Positions 9,834 through 19,089 of a stretch of DNA of 64,000 nt are shown one piece after another. The stretch lies in the NCBI RefSeq assembly GCF_014202315.1, contig NZ_JACHGN010000022.1, forward strand, positions 53,306-117,305, written 5' to 3'. Position 1 is the stretch's first letter, and each line of letters begins with the position of its first letter. This DNA comes from Thermocatellispora tengchongensis. Its GTDB lineage: Bacteria; Actinomycetota; Actinomycetes; Streptosporangiales; Streptosporangiaceae. Position numbers and translations under genes: made by a program. Under the pieces are notes generated by a model that was not told the origin of the DNA, did no database searches, and was given only the letters and a program-made list of their open reading frames with translations.

Positions 9834-9909
9834 TGGTGAGGTCGGCGGGATTCGAACCCGCACTGGACGGCACCTAAAGCCGCTGCCTCTGCCGTTGGGC
9901 TACGACCCC
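9834..9909 (-). tRNA. Class I tRNA with UAG anticodon (unusual)
   Basis: On the minus strand a complete cloverleaf folds. Acceptor stem: GGGGTCG pairs with CGACCTC with one G-U. D-arm: GCC/GGC. Anticodon stem GCGGC/GCCGT carries loop TTTAGGT. Variable loop: 5 nt (CCAGT). T-arm: GCGGG-TTCGAAT-CCCGC. Discriminator A is followed by an encoded CCA. By position the anticodon is UAG, which would read the leucine codon CUA. Bacterial leucine tRNAs normally have a long variable arm, which this one lacks, so the amino acid it carries is uncertain. Confidence 0.88.
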
Positions 9910-9970
9910 TCGTGATATTGCCTGATCTTACAGCCTGTGCTCAGGTGGGGCATCCGGGCATGTCACGGCG

Positions 9971-10004
9971 GGTGCGCGTGCTCCGCCGGGGCGGGGCACG
10001 CACC
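9971..10004 (-). terminator. Strong GC hairpin downstream of bcp
   Basis: GGTGC and GTGC on the left pair with GCAC and GCACC on the right, with a 2-nt bulge, enclosing an inner CCGCC/GGCGG stem. It lies about 37 nt past the bcp stop and before the tRNA on the same strand. There is no U-tract, as is usual for actinobacterial hairpin terminators. Confidence 0.5.
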
Positions 10005-10040
10005 GCTGTGGCATTTCCTGGGGGTGCGTGAAAAACGGGC

Positions 10041-10526
10041 CTATTGGGAAATGCCGAGTTTCTTCATCAGGCTTGCGACGTGGCCGGTGGCCTTCACGTT
10101 GTAGAGGGGCAGGGCTATCTTGCCGTCGGGGTCGATCACGAAGGTGGAGCGGATGACGCCGGTCACGGTCTTGCCGTACATCATCTTCTCGCCGTACGCG
10201 CCGTACGCCTTGTGCACGGACAGGTCCTCGTCCGACAGCAGGGGGAAGGTGAGCGAGTCGCGTTCGGCGAACTTGGCCAGCTTGGCCGGCTTGTCCTTGG
10301 AGATGCCGAGCACGACGTAGCCCTGCTCGGTGAGCACGCCGAGGTTGTCGCGGAAGTCGCAGGCCTGCTTGGTGCAGCCGGGGGTCATCGCGGCCGGGTA
10401 GAAGTACAGGATGACCTGCTTGCCGCGGTGGTCGGCGAGGGAGACGCGCTCGCCGTCGGCGGTGGTGAGGGTGAAGTCGGGCGCGGGGTCGCCGGGCTGG
10501 AGCCGGGTCGCTGTGGTCTCGGTCAC
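10041..10526 (-). CDS. bcp: Thioredoxin-dependent peroxiredoxin (Bcp/PrxQ family)
   Basis: 161 residues, a normal length for Bcp. The enzyme reduces hydrogen peroxide and organic hydroperoxides in the cytoplasm with electrons from thioredoxin. The peroxidatic cysteine C51 sits in TPGCTKQACDFRD and the likely resolving cysteine C56 is five residues on, the atypical 2-Cys arrangement seen in Bcp. GTG start at 10524-10526 with AAGGAG 4 nt upstream; the much longer open frame upstream is not protein-like. It is divergent from the DUF3618 gene. Confidence 0.93.
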   Translation of the reverse strand: MTETTATRLQPGDPAPDFTLTTADGERVSLADHRGKQVILYFYPAAMTPGCTKQACDFRDNLGVLTEQGYVVLGISKDKPAKLAKFAERDSLTFPLLSDEDLSVHKAYGAYGEKMMYGKTVTGVIRSTFVIDPDGKIALPLYNVKATGHVASLMKKLGISQ

Positions 10527-10637
10527 GGCACTCCTTCGTGGCACGGGTTCTCCGGCCAACTTACCGGCCTGCCAGCGTGCCGCGCGGCCTGGGCACCTGA
10601 CAGACTGATCGATGTCAAGGGCGACGAGAGGAGAGCC

Positions 10638-11024
10638 ATGGCGGACACCGATCCCGATGAGCTGGAGCGGCGGATCGAGCGTACGCGCGCCGAGCTCGCC
10701 CGTACGGTCGATGCCATCGCCGACCGGGTGAGCCCGAAGCGGGTCGCCCAGCGGGGGGTCGCGAGGGTGCGGGCGAACGCGGAGCAGATCGTCTCCACGG
10801 TGAGCGCCCGGGTGGGTGACATCGTGGGGGACATCGTGAGCGGTCCGGCCGTGAACGGGGCCGAGCCGGCCAGGTTCACGGGCGAGCCGCGCGGCACGGT
10901 GCCGTGGCATGAGCAGGACCGGCTGCGCGAGCAGGTGCGCGAGCTGGCCCCGGTGCTGATCGGCGTGGGCGCCGTGCTGGCCGTGGGCGCCGCCGTGGCG
11001 CTGTGGCGGCGCCGCCGCCGTTAG
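10638..11024 (+). CDS. DUF3618 membrane-anchored protein
   Basis: 128 residues. The N-terminal DUF3618 motif (DPDELERRIERTRAELARTV, residues 4-23) is followed by a charged helical part and one C-terminal transmembrane helix (about 98-120) ending in a run of arginines, so the protein should sit on the inner face of the membrane. ATG at 10638 with GAGAGGAGA 5 nt upstream. The molecular role of the family is unknown; it is often near Bcp and membrane stress genes in actinobacteria, as here. Confidence 0.9.
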   Translation: MADTDPDELERRIERTRAELARTVDAIADRVSPKRVAQRGVARVRANAEQIVSTVSARVGDIVGDIVSGPAVNGAEPARFTGEPRGTVPWHEQDRLREQVRELAPVLIGVGAVLAVGAAVALWRRRRR

Positions 11025-11056
11025 CCGGCGCGTGAGTATCGGGTCCGGCCCGAATC

Positions 11057-11074
11057 TGAGTAAGGGGTTACTCA
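11057..11074. promoter_or_regulatory. Perfect 7-4-7 inverted repeat upstream of a secreted protein gene
   Basis: TGAGTAA-GGGG-TTACTCA is a perfect inverted repeat, about 60 nt upstream of the ATG at 11135. It could be a dimeric regulator's operator or a small hairpin in the leader. No matching copy was seen elsewhere in the window. Confidence 0.5.
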
Positions 11075-11134
11075 TGTGCCCGGCCTCTCCTCCACCGAGC
11101 ATCGCTTGTGGATGCGAAAAGGAGAGGAAAGCCG

Positions 11135-11635
11135 ATGAATCGCACGCTTCGTACCACCCTCGGGTTCGCGGCCACGGCGGCGCTGTCGCTGTCCCTGGCC
11201 CCGGCCGCGCTGGCGGCTCCGGCCGCCGCGCCTTCCGGGACCACCACGGCCGCGGGCGCCGCGGACTTCGAGGAATCGTGGGGGCGCTACTACTCGCGCA
11301 ACAGCCTGGCCTACGCCCGGGGGGAACTGGCGGTGGAAGGCGACGAGGAGGCCAACACCTTCTCGCTGAACGGCCGGCTCTACGACCGCGACTTCCGCGA
11401 CGAGGACGAGGGCGGCCTGTGCGCGTACGTCGAGTTCCAGGCGGTCTACGTCGATGACGACGAGGACGACTGGAGCCGGGTGCGGCGCTACAAGCACTGC
11501 GGCGCGGGCAGCTCGCGCTTCTTCGAGTGGACCCGCGAGGACGTCATCCAGCTCCGCGTGAAGGTGTGCCAGGTCACCCCGCAGGGCTGGAGCACCTCAA
11601 GCTGCCGCACCCGGGAGCTGAGGCTGGACTCCTGA
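11135..11635 (+). CDS. Small secreted protein, function unknown
   Basis: 166 residues with a clear Sec signal peptide (MNRTLRTTLGFAATAALSLS to about residue 27, cleavage near ALA). The mature part is acidic, with a DDDEDDW stretch, and has four cysteines (GLCAY, KHCGA, KVCQV, SSCRT), probably forming two disulphides in a beta-rich fold. ATG at 11135 with GGAGAGG 7 nt upstream. I do not recognise the family. It resembles other small actinomycete exoproteins of unknown role. Confidence 0.8.
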   Translation: MNRTLRTTLGFAATAALSLSLAPAALAAPAAAPSGTTTAAGAADFEESWGRYYSRNSLAYARGELAVEGDEEANTFSLNGRLYDRDFRDEDEGGLCAYVEFQAVYVDDDEDDWSRVRRYKHCGAGSSRFFEWTREDVIQLRVKVCQVTPQGWSTSSCRTRELRLDS

Positions 11636-11675
11636 TCAGGGGGGCGGGCCCGTCTGATGCCCTGAGGGACGCGCC

Positions 11676-12869
11676 TTATAGGAAGGCGTGGCCTTCGCCG
11701 CGGTAGGTGGGCACCGTCTCCACGATCTCCTCGCCCTCGATGAGGTGCAGCGAGCCGAACCGCTCGCACAGCTCGCCCGCCTTGGCGTGGCGGAACCACA
11801 CCCGGTCGCCGATCCGCAGGACGTCGGCCGCGCGGCCCAGCAGGGGGGTCTGGACCTCGCCCGCGCCCTCGTCCCGGTCGTAGGACAGGCCGGGGGGCAG
11901 GTAGGGCTGCGGCAGGCGGGAAGGGCTGGGCGGCCCGGAGGCGGGGTAGCCGCCGCCGAGGACGGTCACCACGCCGGGGCCCGGCCGGCGCACCACAGGC
12001 AGGGCGAACAGCGCGGCGGGGCGTCCGCCGAAGCCGCGGTAGAAGTCGAACAGGCGGGGATGGAAGAACCCGGAGCCGGCGGTCACCTCGGTGACCGCCT
12101 TCTCCATGACCGTCTTCTCCACGCTGCCGGTGCCGCCGCCGTTGACGAACTCCAGGTCGGCGATCTCGCGCACGGCCCGGACGATCATGCCCCGGCGCAC
12201 CATCAGCTCGCGCCGGGAGCGCGACTGCATCCACCGGATGGCCTGGGCGTACAGGGGGCTGCCCGGCGGGGCGTCGCCGACCCCGGCGATCTGCGCCTCG
12301 TACGCCATCAGTCCCACCAGCCGCAGTCCCGGCCGCTTGGCGACCTCGGCGGCCAGCTCGGCGGCCTGGCCGGGGAGGCGTACCGGCGAGCGCCGCGCCC
12401 CGGCGCGCAGCCGGCCGCCCAGCGTGACGTAGGCGGTGTCGATGTCGATGCACACCCGGATCTCGTGCCGCGGGGCCGCCCCGGCCGCGGCGGCCTCGAT
12501 CAGGTCCAGGTGCGAGGTGCAGTCGACCATGACGGTGATCTCGCGGGCCGCGGTGGGGTCGCCCGCCAGCTCGGCCAGCGCCCGCGCGTCGGCCGTGGGG
12601 TAGGCGACGACGATGTCGCGCAGGCCGCGCGAGGCCAGCCACAGCGCCTCCGGCAGCGTGAAGGCCAAGATGCCGTGCACGCCGTCCAGGGCCAGGATGC
12701 GCTTCAGGACCGGCAGCGACCGGATGGACTTGCTGGCCACCCTGATCGGCTTGCCCCGCGCCCGGCGCAGCAGGTCACGGGCGTTGCCGAGCATCGCGTC
12801 CAGGTCCACGACGGCGAAGGGGGGCGAGAGGTGCCGGGTGGCCCGGTCGTAGCGCCGGCGGTCGTCCAT
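11676..12869 (-). CDS. Fold-type III PLP enzyme (alanine racemase N-terminal domain, amino-acid deaminase/aldolase type)
   Basis: 397 residues. The N-terminal alanine-racemase-like barrel carries the PLP lysine K47 in RVASKSIRS; a C-terminal beta domain typical of D-threonine aldolase/D-serine dehydratase-like proteins follows, with the metal-type histidine and cysteine in HAKAGELCERF. The actinobacterial family is usually called amino acid deaminase/aldolase; the true substrate is unknown. ATG at 12867-12869 begins MDDRRRYDRATRHL; open frame upstream of it is not protein-like. Convergent with the secreted-protein gene. Confidence 0.85.
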   Translation of the reverse strand: MDDRRRYDRATRHLSPPFAVVDLDAMLGNARDLLRRARGKPIRVASKSIRSLPVLKRILALDGVHGILAFTLPEALWLASRGLRDIVVAYPTADARALAELAGDPTAAREITVMVDCTSHLDLIEAAAAGAAPRHEIRVCIDIDTAYVTLGGRLRAGARRSPVRLPGQAAELAAEVAKRPGLRLVGLMAYEAQIAGVGDAPPGSPLYAQAIRWMQSRSRRELMVRRGMIVRAVREIADLEFVNGGGTGSVEKTVMEKAVTEVTAGSGFFHPRLFDFYRGFGGRPAALFALPVVRRPGPGVVTVLGGGYPASGPPSPSRLPQPYLPPGLSYDRDEGAGEVQTPLLGRAADVLRIGDRVWFRHAKAGELCERFGSLHLIEGEEIVETVPTYRGEGHAFL

Positions 12870-13025
12870 GCACGCAGCGTAGCCCGCCGGGCCCGGAACC
12901 AACATGAGTAAGGCTCGCATAATGCCACGGCGGCGGTAAATTCTGCTGCCACGCCGTTCCCGTGTACGTGCAAGGCCGTGATTCGGGTGCGGCGCGGGCG
13001 CCCCGCGCACGGTACCACTGGCCGC

Positions 13026-13670
13026 GTGGTGACTTCTCTGCAGGACAAACCGCCCGGCGGGACCACGGGGGCGTCCGCCGCCCCGGGCGGCCCGGACGGG
13101 CGGCAGGACCGCAGCGTGTCCCGGCGCCGCCGTGCCCGCGCCCTGCGCCCCACCCGAGCCCCCGCGGGCGTCGCGGTGGCGCTGGTCCTGTCGGTGGCGT
13201 TCTCCCTGTCCGCGGCGGAGGCGGTGAGCACGCTGGCCGGGACGCCGCTGGGGTGGGTCCCCTTCGAGCGCCTGGCCGTACGCGCGGCGGGCTGGTCCTG
13301 GTCCGATCCCCTCGTCCTCGGCGCGGGCGGCGCGGTCGCCGCCACCGGCCTGCTCCTGCTGCTGATCGCGGTGGTCCCGGGGCGTACCCGCCTGGTGCCG
13401 GTCGAGACCGCCGACCCGCTGCTCGTCATCGGCGTCACCCGCCGCGGCCTGTGCCGCAGCCTGCGCGCGGTCGCCGAGTCGGTCGAGGGCGTGGAGCGGG
13501 CGAAGGCACGGCTGTCGGGCGGTCAGATCGAGATCGTCGTCGTGACCGAGGTGGAGCGCACCGGCACGGTGCTCCGCCAGGTCGGCGCGGCGGTGGGCGA
13601 CCGCCTGGGCGCGCTCGGGGCGCTGGGCGGCGGCGAGGTCGTCGTCCGGCTGCGCCGCAAGGAGGACTGA
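13026..13670 (+). CDS. DUF6286 membrane protein
   Basis: 214 residues: a basic disordered N-terminus, two transmembrane helices (about 48-68 and 93-118), and a cytoplasmic C-terminal domain with alternating beta and alpha segments. Such proteins accompany Asp23/Gls24 alkaline-shock proteins and AmaP in actinobacteria; no Asp23 gene is present here. The GTG at 13026 has no Shine-Dalgarno but TACCAC lies upstream, so it may be leaderless; a GTG at 12978 in frame is an alternative. It is followed 3 nt later by amaP. Confidence 0.82.
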   Translation: MVTSLQDKPPGGTTGASAAPGGPDGRQDRSVSRRRRARALRPTRAPAGVAVALVLSVAFSLSAAEAVSTLAGTPLGWVPFERLAVRAAGWSWSDPLVLGAGGAVAATGLLLLLIAVVPGRTRLVPVETADPLLVIGVTRRGLCRSLRAVAESVEGVERAKARLSGGQIEIVVVTEVERTGTVLRQVGAAVGDRLGALGALGGGEVVVRLRRKED

Positions 13671-13673
13671 GCG

Positions 13674-14204
13674 GTGCGCGCGTACATCGGCAACCGGCTC
13701 GGCCTGGCCGTGGTCGGCGCGTTCCTGCTCGCGGGCGGCGGGTACGCGCTGCTGCGCGGGCTCGGCCTGCTCGCCGGGCACCCGCCCACCGGCCGGGTGC
13801 TGAACCGGGAGCTGGCCGCCGAGCTGTGGACCCGCCCGTGGCCGGGCTGGCCGGCCGCGCTGCTACTGGCCGCGCTCGCGGTGGTGGCGGTGTGGTGGCT
13901 GCTGCTGGCGCTGGGCTGGGGGAGGTGCGGCAGCCGGGTCGGATCGGGCATCGCGATGCTGGGTGTGGGGCTTAAAGAAGTCGAAGGGCTCCGCCGGGTC
14001 CGGGTCAGGCTGGTCGGGGATGAGCGGCTGCGGATCGGGCTCACCTGCACGCCAGACACGGACATCGGCCGCCTCGTCGGCAAACTGGACCGGGGCGTGG
14101 TGAGCCGGGTGCGCAAGGCGGCGGGGAACGAGGAACTCGCGGCGGTCGTCCGCCTGCACGTCCGGCGCCCCGGGCGGCCCAGACGGGAACCGCGGGAGAG
14201 CTGA
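13674..14204 (+). CDS. amaP: Alkaline-shock response membrane anchor AmaP-like protein
   Basis: 176 residues. Two transmembrane helices (about 9-33 and 61-83) precede a C-terminal domain (about 90-170) like that of AmaP, which anchors Asp23 to the membrane in Gram-positive bacteria. GTG start with GGAGG 8 nt upstream, within the end of the DUF6286 gene, so the two are coupled. The last two-thirds of the gene overlaps the opposite-strand glycosyltransferase frame. Confidence 0.78.
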   Translation: MRAYIGNRLGLAVVGAFLLAGGGYALLRGLGLLAGHPPTGRVLNRELAAELWTRPWPGWPAALLLAALAVVAVWWLLLALGWGRCGSRVGSGIAMLGVGLKEVEGLRRVRVRLVGDERLRIGLTCTPDTDIGRLVGKLDRGVVSRVRKAAGNEELAAVVRLHVRRPGRPRREPRES

Positions 14205-15755
14205 CCCCGGGGGCGGGGCGACCACGGCCGGCATCGGCGCGGTCTCGGCCTCGGAGGACCGGCGCCGCCCGGCGGGCCGGGGCGGCTCCTTGCCCGGGGC
14301 CTGGAGCGCCTGCTGGGCCTGCGGGGCCTGCGGCGCCTCCTCGGGCACGTCCTCGCGGTCCTTGGCGGCGCCCTTCTCGTCCTGGCCGTCCCGCTCGCGG
14401 GTCCGGGCGAAGGCCAGGCCGGCGGACAGGCACACCAGCGGCACGGCCGGCAGGACGTAGCGGTGGTCGAAGGCCGCGATGAACGGCGGGAGGACGAGCA
14501 ACGCCACGCCGCAGGCCAGCGGCAGCAGCACGATCCCGCCGAGGCGGCGCCAGCGCGCCACCAGCCCGCCGAAGCCGACCAGCAGCAGCGCGCCCAGGAA
14601 CGGCCCGCGCAGGTAGCCGTACTCCTGGTAGGCGCGCATCCACTCGTCGTACGGCTCGACGATCAGCGTCTCGCCCGACTCTCCCTGGTACGCCTCCGTC
14701 AGCTCGGTCGCCGTCTTGTCCTGGGAGGCCGGCTTGTCGGGGAAGGACTCGATCGAGTCGGGGAACACGTACGCGCTCTGCGGCCCCTTGACCGGATACT
14801 CCCTGCGGGTCCAGTCGAAGATGTGCGCCACGTCCACCGCGCCCGCCCACAGGAAGTCCAGCGGCTGCGCCTTGATGGCGCGCATGGCGAAGTCGCCGGC
14901 CAGCTCGTTCCGGTTCACGCCCTTGATCACATCGGAGTTGAGCGGGGAGTTGCCGCTCCAGATGTACTGCGGCGGGGCCTTGCGCTGCCCGAGCGGTTCC
15001 TCCGGGCACAGCGCGGCCTCCACGCCGGGCGGGTCGATCTTGTCGCAGTCGGCGAAGGTCATCGTGCGCGCCCACAGGAACACGTTGCTGCGGGTCAGCC
15101 CGAAGGTGCCGTACTCGGAGCGGAACCAGGCGGCGTACGCGCCCAGGAAGAGCGCCGACGCCAGCGCCGTGGCGAGCACCGCGCGCCAGCCGGCCCGGCG
15201 CAGCACCAGGCACACCAGCACGATCGCGATCAGCGGCAGCCCGATCGTGCGGGTGACGGTCGCGGCCACCAGCAGGAACCCGGCGAGCAGCGCCACCCAC
15301 ACCGGGGGCCGGTCGCGCCACAGCAGCAGCGTCACCGCCAGCACGCACAGGAAGGTGAACAGCAGGTCCGCCATGATCAGGTGTTCGAGCTGCACCTGGT
15401 GCACGTCGAACAGCACCGGCACGGTGAGCAGGGCCGCCGCCCAGCCGGGCAGCGGGGTGCGGCGGCGCAGCAGCGCGTACACGCAGACCGCGATGCCCAG
15501 GCCGATCAGGTGCTGGACGACCGTGACGGCCTGGATGCTCTCCAGCGGGCGCAGCGCCCACAGGAACAGCGAGTAGCCCGACGGGCGCGACTCCAGCGGG
15601 CGCGGGTTCAGCGCGGCGTTCAGGTAGGCGAAGGAGTCGGCCCAGAACCAGATCGCGGGACGGTAGCCGAGCACCGCGAGCGCACGCAGCGCGCCGCCCG
15701 CGAGCAGGGCGACCAGGAACACCCAGTGGGCGCGGAGGAATCCGCGCGTCGCCAC
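13863..15755 (-). CDS. Multi-spanning membrane glycosyltransferase (GT-C type), phospholipid-carrier-dependent
   Basis: 630 residues to the first stop. Residues 1-450 hold about ten transmembrane helices and a large outer loop (about 230-365), the layout of GT-C enzymes that move sugars from a lipid carrier on the outer face; an acidic motif near the start of the first loop ([10 protein letters not shown]) is the likely catalytic site. GTG start with GGAGG 5 nt upstream. From about residue 450 the sequence becomes a charged, proline-rich tail, and its last 114 codons are antisense to amaP; that tail is unlikely to be conserved. The acceptor is unknown. Confidence 0.78.
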   Translation of the reverse strand: MATRGFLRAHWVFLVALLAGGALRALAVLGYRPAIWFWADSFAYLNAALNPRPLESRPSGYSLFLWALRPLESIQAVTVVQHLIGLGIAVCVYALLRRRTPLPGWAAALLTVPVLFDVHQVQLEHLIMADLLFTFLCVLAVTLLLWRDRPPVWVALLAGFLLVAATVTRTIGLPLIAIVLVCLVLRRAGWRAVLATALASALFLGAYAAWFRSEYGTFGLTRSNVFLWARTMTFADCDKIDPPGVEAALCPEEPLGQRKAPPQYIWSGNSPLNSDVIKGVNRNELAGDFAMRAIKAQPLDFLWAGAVDVAHIFDWTRREYPVKGPQSAYVFPDSIESFPDKPASQDKTATELTEAYQGESGETLIVEPYDEWMRAYQEYGYLRGPFLGALLLVGFGGLVARWRRLGGIVLLPLACGVALLVLPPFIAAFDHRYVLPAVPLVCLSAGLAFARTRERDGQDEKGAAKDREDVPEEAPQAPQAQQALQAPGKEPPRPAGRRRSSEAETAPMPAVVAPPPGSALPRFPSGPPGAPDVQADDRREFLVPRRLAHPAHHAPVQFADEAADVRVWRAGEPDPQPLIPDQPDPDPAEPFDFFKPHTQHRDARSDPAAAPPPAQRQQQPPHRHHRERGQ

Positions 15756-15868
15756 CTGAACCTCCTGCGCCTCACCAGTCCGGTCAAGTCAGGCAAACCA
15801 TCTTAGACAGGTCGGGTGCTCCACTGTGGGTGGGTACGCGATTCCCGTAGGTGACTCCCAGCACTTCT

Positions 15869-17245
15869 TCAGCATTCGATCACGTTCACGGCCAGGCCGC
15901 CGCGGCTGGTCTCCTTGTACTTGTCCAGCATGTCGCGGCCGGTGTCGCGCATGGTCTTCACCGCGCGGTCCAGCGAGACGAAGTGCCGCCCGTCGCCGCG
16001 CAGCGCGATCCTCGCCGCGGTGATCGCCTTGATCGAGGCGACCGCGTTGCGCTCGATGCACGGGATCTGCACCAGCCCGCCGATCGGGTCGCAGGTGAGC
16101 CCGAGGTTGTGCTCGATGCCGATCTCGGCGGCGTTCTCCACCTGCTCGGGGGTGCCGCCCAGGGCCTCGGTCAGCCCGGCGGCGGCCATGGAGCAGGCCG
16201 AGCCCACCTCGCCCTGGCAGCCGACCTCGGCGCCGGAGATCGAGGCGTTCTCCTTGAACAGCACGCCGATCGCGCCCGCGGTGAGCAGGAAGCGCACCAC
16301 GCCCTCGTCGCCGGCGCCGGGCACGAACCGCTCGTAGTAGGTGAGCACCGCCGGGATGATCCCGGCCGCGCCGTTGGTGGGCGCGGTGACCACCCGGCCG
16401 CCCGCCGCGTTCTCCTCGTTGACCGCCAGCGCGAACAGCGTCACCCAGTCCATGGTCTGGAGCGGGTCCTTCTCCGGGGACTCCCCGAGCAGCCGCCGGT
16501 GCATCTGGTGCGCCCGCCGCCGCACCTTCAGCCCGCCGGGCAGCACGCCCTCGCGCTCGCAGCCCCGGCGCACGCACTCGGACATCACCCGCCACAGGTC
16601 GAGCAGCCGGGCGCGGATCTCCTCGGTGGTGCGGCCGAAGGCGCGCTCGTTCTCCAGCATCAGCCCGGAGATCGACAGGCCGGTCTCGGCGCAGCGGGCC
16701 AGCAGTTCGGCCGCGGTGGTGAACGGGTGCGGCAGCACGGTGTCGTCGGGCTTGATCCGGTCGGCGCCGGTGGCGGACTCGTCCACCACGAAGCCGCCGC
16801 CGACCGAGTAGTAGACCTTCTCCCGCAGCGGCTCGCCCCCCTCGCCGTACGCCGTGAAGCGCATGCCGTTGGGGTGGTGCGGCAGCGAGATCTTCCGCTC
16901 GAAGACCAGGTCGTCGCCGACCCGGAACGGGATCTCGCGCTCGCCGTACAGGCGGACGGTGCCCGACCGGCGCATGGCCGCCAGCTTCTCGTCCACCGTG
17001 TCCACATCGACCAGCTCGGGCTTCTCGCCGGACAGGCCGAGCAGCACGGCCTTGTCGCTGCCGTGGCCCTTGCCGGTCAGCCCGAGCGAGCCGTACAGGA
17101 TCGCCTCCACCCGGGCGACCTTCTCCAGCAGCCCGTCGGCGTGCAGCCCGCGGGCGAACCGGTGCGCGGCGGCCATCGGGCCGCCGGTGTGCGAGCTGGA
17201 CGGGCCGATGCCCACCTTGAACAGGTCGAAGACGCTGATCGCCAT
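15869..17245 (-). CDS. sdaA: L-serine ammonia-lyase, iron-sulphur type
   Basis: 458-residue single-chain L-serine dehydratase that converts L-serine to pyruvate and ammonia. The N-terminal beta domain begins [19 protein letters not shown], the hallmark of the family. The C-terminal alpha domain carries the cysteines for the [4Fe-4S] cluster ([28 protein letters not shown]). ATG with GGAGG 7 nt upstream. It lies on the same strand 106 nt after gcvH and behind the glycine riboswitch, so it probably removes serine made from glycine. Confidence 0.96.
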   Translation of the reverse strand: MAISVFDLFKVGIGPSSSHTGGPMAAAHRFARGLHADGLLEKVARVEAILYGSLGLTGKGHGSDKAVLLGLSGEKPELVDVDTVDEKLAAMRRSGTVRLYGEREIPFRVGDDLVFERKISLPHHPNGMRFTAYGEGGEPLREKVYYSVGGGFVVDESATGADRIKPDDTVLPHPFTTAAELLARCAETGLSISGLMLENERAFGRTTEEIRARLLDLWRVMSECVRRGCEREGVLPGGLKVRRRAHQMHRRLLGESPEKDPLQTMDWVTLFALAVNEENAAGGRVVTAPTNGAAGIIPAVLTYYERFVPGAGDEGVVRFLLTAGAIGVLFKENASISGAEVGCQGEVGSACSMAAAGLTEALGGTPEQVENAAEIGIEHNLGLTCDPIGGLVQIPCIERNAVASIKAITAARIALRGDGRHFVSLDRAVKTMRDTGRDMLDKYKETSRGGLAVNVIEC

Positions 17246-17275
17246 CGGGGGTCCTCCGTCGTCGGCGGCGGGACG

Positions 17276-17301
17276 CGCCCGCCGGTGGCGGCCGGCGGGC
17301 G
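17276..17301 (-). other. Intercistronic hairpin between gcvH and sdaA
   Basis: A perfect inverted repeat with 10-bp arms (CGCCCGCCGG and CCGGCGGGCG) around a 6-nt loop. It could act as a partial terminator or an RNA-stability element setting the ratio of gcvTH to sdaA expression. It ends about 30 nt before the sdaA start codon. Confidence 0.6.
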
Positions 17302-17351
17302 CGGAGGGCTGTCAGGACGCGGTCACGGTGCTGTCACGACGTCACGTGCTG

Positions 17352-17740
17352 TCACGACTCGCCGGAGGTGAGCGCGGCGTACTCCTCGGCGGTGAGCAGG
17401 TCGGCGGGCTCCTCGTCGGAGACGCGGACCTTGAACATCCAGCCCTCGCCGTAGGGGTCGCTGTTGACCAGGGACGGGTCGTCCACCACGGCCTGGTTGA
17501 CCTCCACGACCTCGCCGCTCACCGGCGCGTAGATGTCGCTCACCGACTTGGTGGACTCGACCTCGCCCACCGCGTCACCGGCCGAGATGGTCGAGCCCAC
17601 CTCGGGCGTCTGCACGAAGACCACGTCGCCGAGCTGCTCGGCGGCGTACTCGGTGATCCCGACCGTCACCGTGGTGCTCTCGTCCAGGCCCGCGATCCAC
17701 TCGTGCTCCTTGGTGTACTGCAGGTCCTCGGGATAGGTGC

Positions 17741-17744
<4 letters not shown>
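17352..17744 (-). CDS. gcvH: Glycine cleavage system H protein
   Basis: 130 residues, normal size. H protein carries the aminomethyl group between the P, T and L proteins on a lipoyl arm. The lipoylation lysine is K66 in [14 protein letters not shown]. Its GTG start overlaps the gcvT stop by 4 nt (GTGA), so the two are coupled. No gcvP (P protein) or lpd is in this window. Short direct repeats of GTGCTGTCACGAC lie around its stop codon (17328-17358). Confidence 0.97.
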
Positions 17745-18832
<1,088 letters not shown>

Positions 18833-18867
18833 GTGGGCACCTCAGTCAGGTCGGATGTGAGCCATCC

Positions 18868-19053
18868 TCCCCCTCTGTCATCGGTGCCTGAGAGATTCGA
18901 CCGGCTTTTGCCGGACTTTCACCTTCGGCGAGGCCAAACGGCCTGCTTTCCAGAGGTCGCCTGGCCCATGCGGTCCTTTGCCTTGAGAGGTTCGCGGGGA
19001 GGGCTTGCTCCTTCAGGGGCCCTGACCGGCTGCCAGGGCGCTCTCCCGCACGG
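18868..19053 (-). ncRNA. Tandem glycine riboswitch upstream of gcvT
   Basis: On the minus strand the leader contains two glycine aptamers. The first runs from GGGAGAG at about 19046 through CCTGAAGGAGCAAGCCC and CCTCTCAAGGCAAAGG. The second has CTCGCCGAAGGTGAAAG and AATCTCTCAGGCACC, ending near 18880. These are the conserved cores of the class and the two-aptamer layout is typical. The second aptamer ends about 40 nt before the gcvT ATG, so glycine probably turns on gcvT-gcvH (and perhaps sdaA). A TAGGCT -10 candidate lies at 19076-19081. Confidence 0.93.
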
Positions 19054-19089
19054 GGTCGAACGGCGATTCCGGGCCAGCCTATCAGCGGA

